From contig OY754970.1 in assembly GCA_963576475.1 (NCBI GenBank), positions 41,624,647 to 41,688,646 on the forward strand: a DNA stretch of 64,000 nucleotides, given 5' to 3'. The DNA is from Molanna angustata. Lineage: Eukaryota; Arthropoda; Insecta; Trichoptera; Molannidae. A program made the position numbers and the translations under genes. The notes under the pieces were generated by a model. That model made no database searches and was not told the origin of the DNA. It saw only the letters and a list, made by a program, of their open reading frames with translations. This document shows, one piece after another, positions 31,494-42,036 of this stretch; within the stretch, counting starts at the first letter, position 1, and each line of letters starts with the position of its first letter.

Positions 31494-31934
31494 GAATGAA
31501 AACTCTTGGTCTTTGAATTTAATTTAAGTGCGTTTATTGAATTTATTCATTTTATGTATTATTCGCTATTCTGAAGATTGATTAAATTAAAGGAAATAAT
31601 AAATATATATCAATAGATAGTGTATTATTAAATTGAGCGGTGATAGCCCAGTGGTAAGATCGTCGCCTCACATGTGTGAGGTCAACGGTATGAATCCGGG
31701 CGGGGCACGCACCTCTGGATTTTAAAAAAAAAATCTATGTGCGGATTTATATCACTAGCTATGTGTAGCCATAATCCAATTTGTCTGGTTCCCCTTTCTA
31801 AGGGTTACGAAGGTCAGATGGCAGTCGCTTCAATGTAATAACCAGACTCGCCAATTCCAGGATCATGGTCAAAGCGTACCCCGATAGAAACGGGACAAAA
31901 GCGCTAAGGGGAAAGAAGAATGAAAACTCTTGGT
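31494..31934 (+). mobile_element. SINE3 insertion with 17-bp target-site duplication and 5' extension
   Basis: GAATGAAAACTCTTGGT occurs at 31494-31510 and 31918-31934. The 407 bp between them end with a tRNA-related SINE: ATAGCCCAGTGG (A box) at about 31647, GGTATGAATCC (degenerate B box) near 31688, and a 3' end GGGGAAAGAAGAA. The SINE head begins about 130 bp after the duplication, so the inserted copy includes an AT-rich 5' extension. The SINE resembles none of the other families here. Confidence 0.8.
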
Positions 31935-32189
31935 AAAAGTATTAAATTTTTATTCTGCTCAAGAGAACGTTCTACACAAATCATAATTATTACAGTCGCT
32001 TATGTGATGCGGTGCGAATGATAGTAACAGTTATGAATATTAATAATACACGATAGTATTGGTAAGCACTGACCATCAGATCAGTTGTAATGATCAAAGA
32101 TACCGCAATATGATGTTTCAGTCATTGTTAAAACCAGGAACTACCTACGCACAATGAAAATGTGGAATGGGACACTTGGATGCGGCCAC

Positions 32190-32385
32190 TTGGGTGCGAG
32201 TCCACTTGGTCGCGACGGCCACTTGGGTGCGAGCCCTCTTGGTCGCAACGGGCACTTGGATGCGAGCCCACTTGGTCGCAACGGGCACTTGGATGCGAGC
32301 CCACTTGGTCGCAACGGGCACTTGGATGCGAGCCCACTTGGTCACAACGGGCACTTGGATACGAGCCCACTGGGTTGCGACTTAT
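32190..32385. repeat. 33-bp minisatellite in a transposon end
   Basis: About six units close to CTTGGATGCGAGCCCA then CTTGGTCGCAACGGGCA. Because 33 is divisible by three and the unit lacks stops, five frames on both strands stay open, giving 11-residue repeats. These frames are a by-product of the period and not evidence of a protein. Confidence 0.92.
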
Positions 32386-32476
32386 TCTATTCAAAAACAT
32401 TTTTTTCTGCTTCGGAATGAAGTGATTCAAATTTTTTTGTAATGCTTTTTAAAGGTATGTAGATTTTTTTACATTA

Positions 32477-32676
32477 GTTCTTGGGAAACTAACAGGTACG
32501 ATGTCAAATATTAATTTAACACGCATCCAATAACAAGTTGCCACATTTCGGAGACTTGAGATATTAATTGTCTCACAGATCCAGACTGAAAACACAATTA
32601 ATAACTGTGTCTCCTCCGGGAATCAAACCCGGGACCTTTGGATCAACAGTCAGATACCTAACCGAAGGCCGACAAT
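32477..32676 (-). mobile_element. SINE1 copy nested in the DNA transposon
   Basis: The minus strand starts GTCGGCCTTCGGTTAGGTAT (A box partly deleted), keeps GGTTTGATTCCCGG and the body AACTTGTTATTGGATGCGTG through GTTAGTTTCCCAAGAA. The A-box loss should abolish its own transcription. Confidence 0.82.
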
Positions 32677-33604
32677 TTTATTTTATTTATATTTAAAATA
32701 TAAAAAGATTTCATTTTAAAAGTATAAATCATTTTCACATTTCAAATATGCCTACATGCAGTTGGTTGGAGTCAACAAAGCGGCTTACTATGACCGATGA
32801 TTTGGTGTGAGCGGTCCAATTTAGTGAAATGCACTGCCTCCAGATGTTTGTAGTGCTCAAAGAGCACTTTCACTAAAAGACTGAAAACAGCTTTTTTTCG
32901 TAGAGCGGCACATAACTAAACTGTCAGCGCCCTTGAAATGATCTCGAATCATTAAACAGCACTTTAAAAAATAATATTATTTTTACTATGCTTTATTCTT
33001 ATTTATTTAATAGGCACATATTGTTTATATAATTTTAAAGTAAGGTTAAAAAACAATCTACTTGCTTAAAAACTATGCTAAAGATGCTATACTAAATTTG
33101 AAAAAAAATAACATTTGCTTATACCTTTGCTTATACCCAATACAAATGTACCTACCTCTAATATTCTTATTTATATAACCAATCCATTTTAAACCAAAAG
33201 TTTGGTTCGGTTTCTATGTAATTATTATTGCGACTCGCGTGAACGAGTAACATTATATATCGTTTATAACGCCATTTTTTTTACTAGAATAATTCGCGAC
33301 CAAGTGGGCTCGCACCCAATTTTCCCGCACCCAAGTAACCGCAGCCAAGTGTCCTAGGCCGATTAAAATGATTCTATCCATCCCAGATGTTACCAACCTG
33401 ATATTAATATTTCAAGAAGCAACGATTGTACATAATATGTAACTAAATACAACCTTATAGAGAACATTTTTAGGATGACCTTTAACTCAAAATATGAAAA
33501 AGTTGAAAAAATGTTTAATTCAGTTGCTGTCGTGTAAGTTTATGTTAAATTTTGTAAAATGGAAAAGGTTTTATAAATAAAAATTAGGACGTGGTTATAA
33601 AAAC

Positions 33605-33685
33605 GCTAGGATGGATAAATGGAGACGAATCCTTGAGGAGGCCAAGGACTATCCAGGACTGTGAGGTCCTTGAGAATGATGATAA
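33605..33685 (+). pseudogene. RTE-type LINE 3' scrap
   Basis: RMDKWRRILEEAKDYPGL then a stop, followed by an ATGATG and AAATAAATAA tail. It matches the final residues of the fragment at 16848-17330 (EEAKAHPGL). It is only about 25 codons long. Confidence 0.65.
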
Positions 33686-33689
33686 ATAA

Positions 33690-33990
33690 ATAACAAGCTG
33701 ACTGTTTCATAAATTTGTTCAAGGGGCCATATAAACCTAAACACCCCAATTTCAAATCAAATTCCTCAAATATGTTAAACAATGTGTTTCTAGAAAAAAT
33801 ACCATAAGTGTTTTCAACATTTCTCTAGTGAATGTTCGTCACACAATTTCAAAATTTAGTCTTCATTCCCTTAAAAAAAATTTAAAAAATATCCTTTTTT
33901 AGAACATTTATAAAATTACTCCATAACTATGTGTCGTAGAGAAATAAACCTTTTATATGCATAAAGAGCATAAAATCAAATTGTCATTTC
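33690..33990. other. no recognisable feature
   Basis: AT-rich; nothing recognised. Confidence 0.4.
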
Positions 33991-33994
33991 AAGT

Positions 33995-34185
33995 AAGGTT
34001 TGTTCTTAAAATGCAAAAATCCACAAATTTTGGGTTTCCGATCATTTAAATCACGTATAAATATTTTTTAATCCACGCGATAGTTACCCTTACTAACACG
34101 TAACTTCATAGTGCATTAGGTGGTTTTAATATATCATATTTTCTGTCACTAGGTCTTAACGTTATACGTCCTCTTAAAATTAGGT
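33995..34185 (+). repeat. Unclassified repeat C, uninterrupted copy
   Basis: GTTTGTTCTTAAAATGCAAA, TTTTGGGTTTCCGATCATTT, GCGATAGTTACCCTTACTAA and CACGTAACTTCATAGTGCAT. It aligns to both halves at 27595 and 28516 and so acts as an empty-site reference for the LINE inserted there. Confidence 0.75.
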
Positions 34186-35655
34186 CATGCTCAATTTGCT
34201 TCATGAGGATTTTTTTTTATTTTAAACAAAATACCCGTATACTGTAACTTAATTTATGTTTCAATATACATTTATCAACTGGTAATAATAATATTAAATA
34301 TTTATTCATAAGAGATTTTAAAAGTTTTATAAAAGATTTTAAGTAGTTTGATTTGTATAAGTTATTTGTTAACAAGAAACTTTGTTATTCTTTAAATTAA
34401 TTTTAACAATAACGGTTAAATAAATACCTAATTTTTTTTCGTCTTAACAAAAATGACCTTCAACAAAGTTTCTCGCACGAAATTCGACGGATTAGTAAGA
34501 TTTGTTTTATAATTAAAACTATCAATATACCAGATTTTTACCATCATTTTTAATATTCTTATAGCTTAGCAATTTTCAACACTATGACCCGAATGCACAG
34601 TCCTATGTACCTAAATACTAACTCCTTACCTCACTGAAATATTTAGTATTCTTAAGTTAGCAATTGCGTTGCAGAGACATCACTAACTAAATACTAAATA
34701 CTACAACAAACTTAAGGTCGATGGCGTAGAATTTCACTTTATCATGTGTATGAAGAAAAGAGATAACTTTGTATGGGCTTAGACTGTCGTTTAAAATGTG
34801 TTTTTGCTATACCAACACAAACATAATGTAACCAACTTCACACTGACAGCTCGATTTTCTAAAATTCCAGCGAATTTTCGACATCTCATTATAGATCGCT
34901 GAATACTCTGTTTGGTATTTGATTTGACAAAATCAAGTCGCTTAAATCATCATCCATTTAAAACATCTCGCATTTTAGTATTAAACCACTCGTAAGGTTC
35001 CTCGCGATCAACCTTCCTTTTTGACAGTTTGCAAATGTTAGTTTACGTCGACGCGTATGCGCTAGGTATTTAGATATGTCTCTACAATGCAATTATTATA
35101 CAAAAACTTTGTAGCATCCTCCAGTTAGGAAGCCACGTGATCTCCAAACTTAAGTGAGCGACTGTGCAATGAAAACATGGTTAGTATTTAGAATTTAGTA
35201 ATAAGGTTTAAGTACTTCACAAATGACTGTTTGTATAAGTAACGTACAAAATACACAGCATTGAATCACCCACATTAGATCCATATTGGTAGATTATACT
35301 ACAGACGGACTCATACATATCTGGATGGATATAGAACGCTAAACTTGTGTAAACTTCGTGAATAGTAAACTGTTATATAATATAATATCCCCTTAATGGC
35401 TTAATAGATCGAACTGTCGTTAATTTTGGTATGCGTCCTAACACAACACCATCAAGAGCATTTATATCTTCTACTGGTGAGTTGGTCGTATTAAAGTTGT
35501 TGATTTGGCAGATGTACACAGAGGCAGTGCTCTGCAGGATATGGAAGATACATGGGAAGATAACAACAACGAAAAGAGATATAGGTACGTACTCACTTAG
35601 CTACGAACTGTTTAGAACGAGCGAATACTGGCCATACGACGAACGTGAGCGCAAA
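34186..35655. other. mostly unassigned; short shared repeat near 35177
   Basis: ATGGTTAGTATTTAGAATTT plus AGTA at 35177-35201 also occurs at 13919-13943. Inverted similarity exists between about 34580-34640 and 35160-35210 (CACAGTC and CTAAATACTAA blocks). The frame at 35431-35934 has no recognised domain. No gene is supported. Confidence 0.4.
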
Positions 35656-35659
35656 GGAC

Positions 35660-35895
35660 GAACAGGTATTTTTTACTCCTCACTAACACAAGGTGATATA
35701 GTGGGGAGTTATGATTCGCAATTTTTAAGGGTATTTTTTTTTTGCAGATTATCAACTAGTATCATGCTGAGATTGTATTCTGAAAGTTTCATCACAATGT
35801 ATCTGTGTGTGTGTGCTATGTACGGCGTGTTCATTTTTTACTTTATCGATTATAGACTAAAGTACTCATTCGATTCTATTCAAATTTTGCAAATA
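35660..35895 (+). repeat. Unclassified interspersed repeat D
   Basis: TTGCAGATTATCAACTAGTA and GAGATTGTATTCTGAAAGTT, then TCATCAC and ACTCATTCGATTCT, match the inverse of 44240-44415 in order. Immediately downstream is repeat B, so B and D may be parts of one element. Confidence 0.65.
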
Positions 35896-35944
35896 TGTAT
35901 ACCTAATACTCGATTAGATCCCATTAGATTTTGAACGATATATG

Positions 35945-36230
35945 AATAGTGCTTCTCAATTTTTTTAACTGTCAAATATTTCAAAGTGACCCCAAGCTCA
36001 GTAAACTTAAAATTTTAAATTTTTTTTTTCAAATTCGTAAAAAGGAACATCACTTTCATAAAATGGCATTGAAGAGTTATCAAGTTTTTAAAATAAAATA
36101 TTTAAATAAAAAATAATTTAACAAACTCATTTCATGAAAATGTTGGAAATTTTCCATACAAAATTTGAATACTTTATAGAATGACTTGTTAGTGAGGAGT
36201 TTAGCGTTGGCCACAACCCACTCGTTTTGT
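35945..36230 (-). repeat. Unclassified interspersed repeat B
   Basis: TATTTCAAAGTGACCCCAAG, ATCACTTTCATAAAATGGCA, ATACAAAATTTGAATACTTT and GAGGAGTTTAGCGTTGGCCA. A second long copy lies at 55865-56118 in the same orientation and a short inverted one at 18486. Confidence 0.78.
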
Positions 36231-36366
36231 TTTATAAATGTATTTAAAACTCTCCTATCTGCAGTCAGTGACGGCTCTAGAGTACAGTACATAGAGATTT
36301 CTAGGGTATGTTAGGTATAGAGGATAGAACCGCCGCACTTACTTGAAAATCTAGCTCTGTCCGTAA

Positions 36367-36761
36367 TCTATATAAATAAAACAAATTCGGGTTAATTACA
36401 CCATTGATAACTCAATTTTTGGACCAATTGTATTGATCTCTTATTAATTGGATTCGTCTCCGCACCGAATAGCAGAATAACTATTAAAATATCGGAAAAC
36501 TTAACGGAAAAAAATATCGGAAAAATTCACATAAAAATAATAATAATTCAGAAATGTATTTTTTAAATAAATTGAAACACTCTGCAACGAAATCGTGAAA
36601 GTGTAATTGAAATTTTATTTTTTTTATGTATATTATTATTAGGTATTATAACCTAATAAACTATTGAACTTAATATTTTTTATTTCTAAATTAAGTTAAG
36701 CTAAAAGTTAACACGACATTCATTGAATCTTGGATGGTACGAAGTTTGCCGGGTCAGCTAG
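36367..36761 (+). mobile_element. Short non-autonomous Helitron
   Basis: It starts TCTATATAAATAAAACAAAT after an A and ends GGTACGAAGTTTGCCGGGTC then AGCTAG before a T. The 395-bp size and the ends match the Helitron pattern, and the 3' end resembles abundant lepidopteran copies. No coding capacity. Confidence 0.8.
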
Positions 36762-36840
36762 TAATACAATAAATTATAAATGTATTTATTTTTATTTCAT
36801 TTATCTTTTTTACTTAATATAATATGTAAATAAATTGTAC

Positions 36841-36885
36841 ACAAGCGATGGCGGGTTCATTGTCATTTAGCAATTTCTTCCAATC
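36841..36885 (-). repeat. LINE 3'-end relic, target of the 5.5-kb LINE
   Basis: The minus strand reads GGTTGATTGGAAGAAATTGC, then AATGACAATGAACCCGCC. The intact LINE at 36901-42410 landed directly beside this older module. Confidence 0.6.
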
Positions 36886-36999
36886 AACCTTAATGTAGTT
36901 TTTTTTTTTTTTTTTAAATATTAGGCAACCCACCCTTATAAGAGTGATTTGTGCCAAATGGAAGAAAAGATAAAAAAATAAGTTATTGAATGTTACGAT

Positions 37000-38262
37000 T
37001 TACAGATTAATACAATTGATAAGGATAAATTTGGATATTGCGGAATAAATAGCAAGAGAGTTTAGTGATAAGAGATGCGACATGTTGACTGGTAGAGGGA
37101 CTTTTAAGTTGGGATAGACGTCATATTCGTAGTGCATCGGGCATTCAAAGAACACGTGATCGAGTGTTTCCAATTCTGCCCCGCATGCACAAGAAGGGTT
37201 TTCTTTTATATTTATTTTATAAAGGTGAGAGGCAATTGAGCAATGACCCAATCTCATTCTCGAGATATTAGAGATCTCTCTTTTGGACATTTTTTTTTTA
37301 TGAAACCATGGAAAAGATGGAATGTTTAATTGGATATTATAGTAGTATGTTCCTTTGGTTTCAGAAGTGATTTTCCACAGGTCTTGCCATTTATTTTTGG
37401 CAATGTTACAATGAGAACGAATTGTGTCTTGGATGGAAAGGGAATTGTTAAAATAAGAGGCATCAGAACTGGAGGCTTGTTTTGCTAATTTATCCGCGAT
37501 CTCGTTCCCATTTATACCTACGTGGGAAGGGATCCATGCTAGTATAATTTCATAGTCTTTTTCTATAAGACTACACATGAGATATCTGATAGAGCAAAGT
37601 AGTTCGTTGTCTGGAAATTTAGAGAGATCGTTGGATAAGGATTTGAGGGAACTTAAGCAATCAGAAAGGATCAGAATTTTTGAATGGGGAAGAGAGTCTA
37701 GAAGTTTTAATGCTTCTCTTATCGCCAAACACTCCGCTGAATAGACAGATGACCCAGGGGGAAGCTTAAAGAGAAGTTCAGTATTTAAGGAAGGAATGTA
37801 CACTGCGGAGCCACATGGTCCATTTGGATACATTTTTGACCCATCAGTATAAATTTTAAGATGTGACGGCCATTTAGAATTTACTATGTTATTGAAGATT
37901 TTGTTAATGGTGTGGGGGGGTAATTGAGTCGATTTGTTGATGCCAATATTTTCAATTATATTGGGAATAATGAAATTAACCTTAAAGGGAGTTTGGTAGT
38001 ATGGCAGGCAAGAATAGTTAGGAGAATCGGTTATTCTATCACGGAGCTTTAAATATGCTAAGCATAAGTGAGGATATGGTTTTTTGGCCCAGAATCTAGT
38101 GGATTGACATAGAGATAGCAAGGATGATAGTTTACGCATGATGGGGTGTGTATTAATATTTATCCGCTTTGTGAGAAATTTGACTGCCAATAATTCTCTA
38201 CGAAGATTAAGAGGCATGTCTAGTGCCTCCACTTGAAGAGCATTAATGGGTGTTGAACGCAT
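37000..38262 (-). pseudogene. LINE ORF2, RNase H and C-terminal finger
   Basis: A type I RNase H fold with the full acidic set: YTDGS (Asp140), AECLA (Glu177), LSDCLSS (Asp201) and IPSHVGINGNEIAD (His247, Asp257). It would degrade RNA in the RNA-DNA hybrid made during target-primed reverse transcription. Near the end CACGAELETLDHVFFEC forms the usual C-x-C...H...C finger. The segment is in the same frame as the upstream reverse transcriptase but is separated from it by one stop (TAA at 38293-38295), probably a CAA-to-TAA change in LERIQ. The ATG at 38262 is therefore not a native start. Confidence 0.92.
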
Positions 38263-38292
38263 AGCGCCGAGAACCAGTCTCAGGCCCTTTGA

Positions 38293-39867
38293 TTAAATTC
38301 TTTCAAGTTGAAGAAATGAAGGGATCGGGTCCCAAAGAAAGCTACCAAAATCAAGGACACCACGAACCAGAGAATTGTAAAGGATTTTCATGCATGATGG
38401 GTGAGAACCCCACCACACTCGGGAAACGGCTCGAAGAGGGTTTAAATTTCTTTCGCATTTGGCAATAGCATGCTCAATGTGAGGTTTCCATGACATTTTT
38501 CTGTCTAAAATTAAGCCCAGAAATTTAACTTGATTTAACACAGGAATTTTAATATTGTCAATAATTATATTTACTGTGGGAGTTTTGTGTTTACGAGTAA
38601 AAATTACAACCTTACTTTTTTGAGGGGAAACCTGGAGACCATTTTTAAGAGCCCATTTGTTTATTATTTTGATAGCCATAGTTAAATCCTTTACGGATAT
38701 ATCAACAAATTTATTTGAAACATATATGCTAATATCGTCAGCATAATTAACAAAGGAAACCTTATCAGGGAGTTTCGATTCGAGATCTGAACAGTAGACA
38801 TTAAATAAAATAGGACTTAATACGGAGCCCTGAGGTAATCCTTTCCATATGGTTCTTGATATATTTATATTATTTCTATTGATATTAATAGTGCGTTCGG
38901 AAAATATGTTATGAATGAGACGACACAGTTGATCCGGAATACCTATTGTAGATAATTTATTTTTCAATACAGGAAGCTGAACGTTATCATATGCGCCAGA
39001 TATATCTAAAAAGGCTGCTGCAGTAGATTCTTGTTTAGAGAAAGCAGTCCGAATGTCAGTTGTTAAAATACTCAGGTTATCAAGACAAGATTTTGATTTT
39101 CGGAAACCAAATTGTGAAGTCGAAAGAAGGTTATTATGTTCTATATACCAATCTAATCGTTTTTTCAACATACGCTCTAATAATTTTAAGAAACAAGATG
39201 AAAGTGCAATAGGTCTATAGGAAGAACCAAGTTTTGCATCTTTACCCGGTTTCAAAATTGGAATAACTATCTGGGTCTTCCATTCTGAAGGTACGAAACC
39301 TATTTGTAAAATTAGGTTGTACATATCTAAAAGGTATGACAGAAGATTAGCAGGAAATTTTTGAAAAAATATATTTGAAATACCATCCACTCCTGGAACC
39401 GTATTACATAATGACTGAATTTGAATTAATAATTCTTCTATTTTAAATGGAGAGGTTAGCCAGGAGGCGGGCTGTGAATTATGAGAAGAGTTGCATACCT
39501 CTTCAAAGCTTGGAACGTAGGCAGGGGCCAAATTATCGGTAAATGACATTATCCAGTCATCCTGGGAGTTAGTATATGTAGGAGAATATGATGCACGAAA
39601 TCTATGAATTTTATTCCAGATTTGAGAAGAAGATGATTCTGGAGAAAGGGAATTACAGAAGTCATACCAGCCTTGACGTTTTTTTTTTCTTAAAGTTTTC
39701 TTAGTTAATGCTTGAATATTTTTTGCATTAAGAAAATTGGACAGTGACATATTTTTCCTGTATTTTTTCATGGCTTTTTTTCTCTCTAGAATGAGTTCTG
39801 AGCATTCGTCGTCCCACCATGGCGGGAGAGTTTTAGAATTTTTTTTTTTTTTGTTTTTGGAATGCAA
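38293..39867 (-). pseudogene. LINE ORF2, reverse transcriptase domain
   Basis: The ordered motifs of a LINE polymerase are present: IVIPILKPGKD (residues about 200-210), SSYRPIALSS (215-224), the first catalytic aspartate in AFLDISGAYD (285-294), GLPQGSVLSPILFN (343-356), the catalytic NYADD (374-378) and VKFLGLILDRKMSW. It copies element RNA into DNA at a nicked target. The frame joins the endonuclease across the A-run at 39838-39856, where a one-base slip has separated the two. It stops at 38293-38295 by a nonsense codon. Otherwise every catalytic residue expected is intact. Confidence 0.94.
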
Positions 39868-40721
39868 GACTCGGCAGCTGATTTAATAACTGATAATAGT
39901 TTAGAGAAAATTGTATTTAAATCCGCTGGAAACATAAGAGGTGGAAGAGTGCTAACGGATTCTTCTAAGATTTTATGGAAGTTATACCAATCTGCTAAAT
40001 TCAATTTGAATTTACTGACTTTTGTATATGTTGTTGAAAACGATGGACTAGGAGAATAGTTTAGAATTATTGGGAAATGGTCACTAGAAAAGGTGTCATC
40101 CATGACGGTCCAGGAAGTGGAGGTAGCAAGATTGGTAGAACACAAGGAAAGGTCAACTGCACTTTGATTTTGTGATGGTGAAGTAAATCTAGTTGGTGAG
40201 CCATTGTTCAAGATACACATATTATTATCATCGCAAAACGTCAAAATTGAGTCGCCTGAACTGTCTTGAGAAACACATCCCCAGGAAGGCGAGTGGGCAT
40301 TAAAGTCACCTAATATAAATATTTGAGAGGAACATAATGATATCAATAAATTCCAGTAGTTAGGATCAAAAAAAGTGTTAGGTGGACAGTAAGTTGAGAT
40401 GTAACTTATATTATTTATGTTAGCAGCAACTATTTGGATATTAGAATGTGAGGGGATATTTATTACATTATATGGCAATGAAGATTTAAATATTAACGCA
40501 GCTCCTCCATGAGCATCATATCGATCGTCTCGCAGAATCGTGTAACCGGGGATAAAAAAATCGGATCCTGGTTTAAGCCAGGTCTCTGATACCGCAGCAA
40601 TATTAATATTGTATGTTTTTAAAATATAGCAAAAGTCTATTTTATTCGAAACTAGACTTCTGCTGTTCCATTGTAATATGCAGATTGAGTTATTATTCTT
40701 TGTTTTTGGATGTGGAGCCAT
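39786..40721 (-). pseudogene. LINE ORF2, AP-type endonuclease domain
   Basis: ORF2 begins at the ATG at 40721, within the last codons of ORF1. The apurinic/apyrimidinic-like endonuclease shows QWNSRSL (about 17-23), SETWLK (Glu46), LGDFNAHSPSWG (138-148) and SSDHFPII (212-219), the residues that bind metal and catalyse the target nick. After CIPKTKKKK the frame leaves the true ORF2 at the homopolymer and ends in unrelated residues at 39786; the correct continuation is in the frame of the reverse transcriptase. The domain itself looks intact. Confidence 0.94.
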
Positions 40722-42036
40722 TATATTGCACTAGATCGTTGAGGAATGGAAGAGAGTTGGCAGCGTAGGACGGTAAGTTATCGATGTCAGAAAATAAAGA
40801 AATTAGGATTTGGGCTATCATGGGGATGATTGACGTCAGGTCGTTGGATTTGTTGAAAGGTTCTGGGTTGCAACGCATGTTTTTGCCAATGGCGCAGCCG
40901 TCACTAGGCATCGTAGCTTGGCCATTTGTGTATGAAAGAAGATTTTCATGACTGGCTTTGTCAAAATGTGGAGAAACTTTAGGTCTTTGTTCTTTCGGAA
41001 TGTTTTTAAGAGTCATTTTAAAGGATTGATTACGTGAAGGAATGGAAATAGGCGTGGAGGAAGAAGCCGATGTAGCTTCTGTGTAACTCATTTTACTTGT
41101 TGGGTATAATTTTGACGCTTCTACGTAAGAAATGTTTTCGGAGGCCATTGAGTGTTTAATGTTTTTTTGTCTCGAAAATTCGGGACAAAAGAGACTAGAA
41201 GCAGGATGAGCACCGGAACAATTAATACAAACAGGTTTTGTTGATGCACAGGTTTCCCCCAAATGGGATTCCCCACATTTGAAGCATCGAGGCTGAGAAC
41301 GGCATTGGGATTTAGTGTGACCGTAACGGCAACATCGGAAACAAAGAACTGTTGGGAATGTATATAGCTCAACTGGCAAAGAGTTATAGTAGAGGTAGAC
41401 GTTCTTCGGAAGAGTCTGACCTTCAAAGGTCAAAACAACCGTTTGAGAGGGTTTCCATTCGATAGATCCAGACGAGGAATCTTTATAATTCAAACGTCTG
41501 GCTTTGATTATTTTTCCAAATTGGGATGGCACAGACACATTTTCTATAATGTCATCATTTGACAGTTCGGTGGAGATGCCTCTTACTAAGCCCATTTTTG
41601 TAAGTTTAAAAGATGGAATATATGCTTTAAGGTTATTAGAGGTAAGAATTGAAGAATCTACAAAGGAATTAGCAGCATTGGGGTTTGTGAAGGAGACGGA
41701 AATCTTGTTTCTTCCCTCGGCTTTGACACCGCCGGGAGAGACATTAACAATTTTGTTTTTGTAGAGGATTTGGCCGAATTTCATAGGGTGCAGAGAAGCA
41801 TCATTGTCCACATTCTGGACATAAACCAAAAAGGGGGGGAGAGAGTTACTGCTGTACTTCAGATTTAAGGGACTAGCGTGAGAAGCTTCAGATACATCAG
41901 GATACTTGGAAGTAGGGGAAGAAGGAGAAGGAAAATCGTTTCCTTCGCGTCTTCTTTTATTAGGTTTTGCGGCAGAGGAATTCGGTTGGATTGTTATGTC
42001 GTCAGGAGGGTCAGGAGGTTTTTGGATTTCTTCCAT
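40693..42036 (-). CDS. LINE ORF1 (gag-like RNA-binding protein)
   Basis: 447 residues, open throughout. The first ~60 are Pro/Ser-rich and basic (PNKRRR), a likely disordered or nuclear-targeting part. A central segment of about residues 65-225 resembles the RNA-recognition-like core of insect LINE gag proteins. Three CCHC-type zinc knuckles follow: CFRCCRYGHTKSQC (232-245), CFKCGESHLGETC (251-263) and CINCSGAHPASSLFC (270-284). Such proteins coat the element RNA and escort it to chromatin. The ATG at 42036 is preceded by a 5' UTR of about 370 bp that is GC-richer at its start. Overlap with ORF2 suggests reinitiation. It looks functional by sequence. Confidence 0.93.
   Translation of the reverse strand: MEEIQKPPDPPDDITIQPNSSAAKPNKRRREGNDFPSPSSPTSKYPDVSEASHASPLNLKYSSNSLPPFLVYVQNVDNDASLHPMKFGQILYKNKIVNVSPGGVKAEGRNKISVSFTNPNAANSFVDSSILTSNNLKAYIPSFKLTKMGLVRGISTELSNDDIIENVSVPSQFGKIIKARRLNYKDSSSGSIEWKPSQTVVLTFEGQTLPKNVYLYYNSLPVELYTFPTVLCFRCCRYGHTKSQCRSQPRCFKCGESHLGETCASTKPVCINCSGAHPASSLFCPEFSRQKNIKHSMASENISYVEASKLYPTSKMSYTEATSASSSTPISIPSRNQSFKMTLKNIPKEQRPKVSPHFDKASHENLLSYTNGQATMPSDGCAIGKNMRCNPEPFNKSNDLTSIIPMIAQILISLFSDIDNLPSYAANSLPFLNDLVQYNGSTSKNKE

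Larger units (their letters stand above)
32171..33354. mobile_element. DNA transposon with repeat-bearing inverted ends
   Basis: The left end GGACACTTGGATGCGGCCAC and the right end (reverse complement GGACACTTGGCTGCGGTTAC) match, and the next blocks TTGGGTGCGAG and CCCACTTGGTCGCGA also pair, followed by TTATTCTA on both sides. The left end is expanded by a 33-bp tandem repeat that the right end has only once. The interior has no transposase and contains a nested SINE1. Superfamily unknown; target-site duplication not evident. Confidence 0.7.

Noticed and set aside
32128..32442. Five overlapping frames with 11-residue repeats on both strands
   Set aside because: The 33-bp unit is a multiple of three and stop-free, which explains every frame; no start context or homology supports a protein.
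34580..35210. Possible large inverted-repeat element
   Set aside because: Only short blocks (CACAGTC, CTAAATACTAA) pair and their order is not kept well enough to define arms.
35431..35934. 167-residue plus-strand frame
   Set aside because: It has no recognisable domain, its second half is interspersed repeat D, and the composition looks random.
41121..41764. Open frames overlapping LINE ORF1
   Set aside because: They are alternative-frame or antisense shadows of the gag coding sequence.
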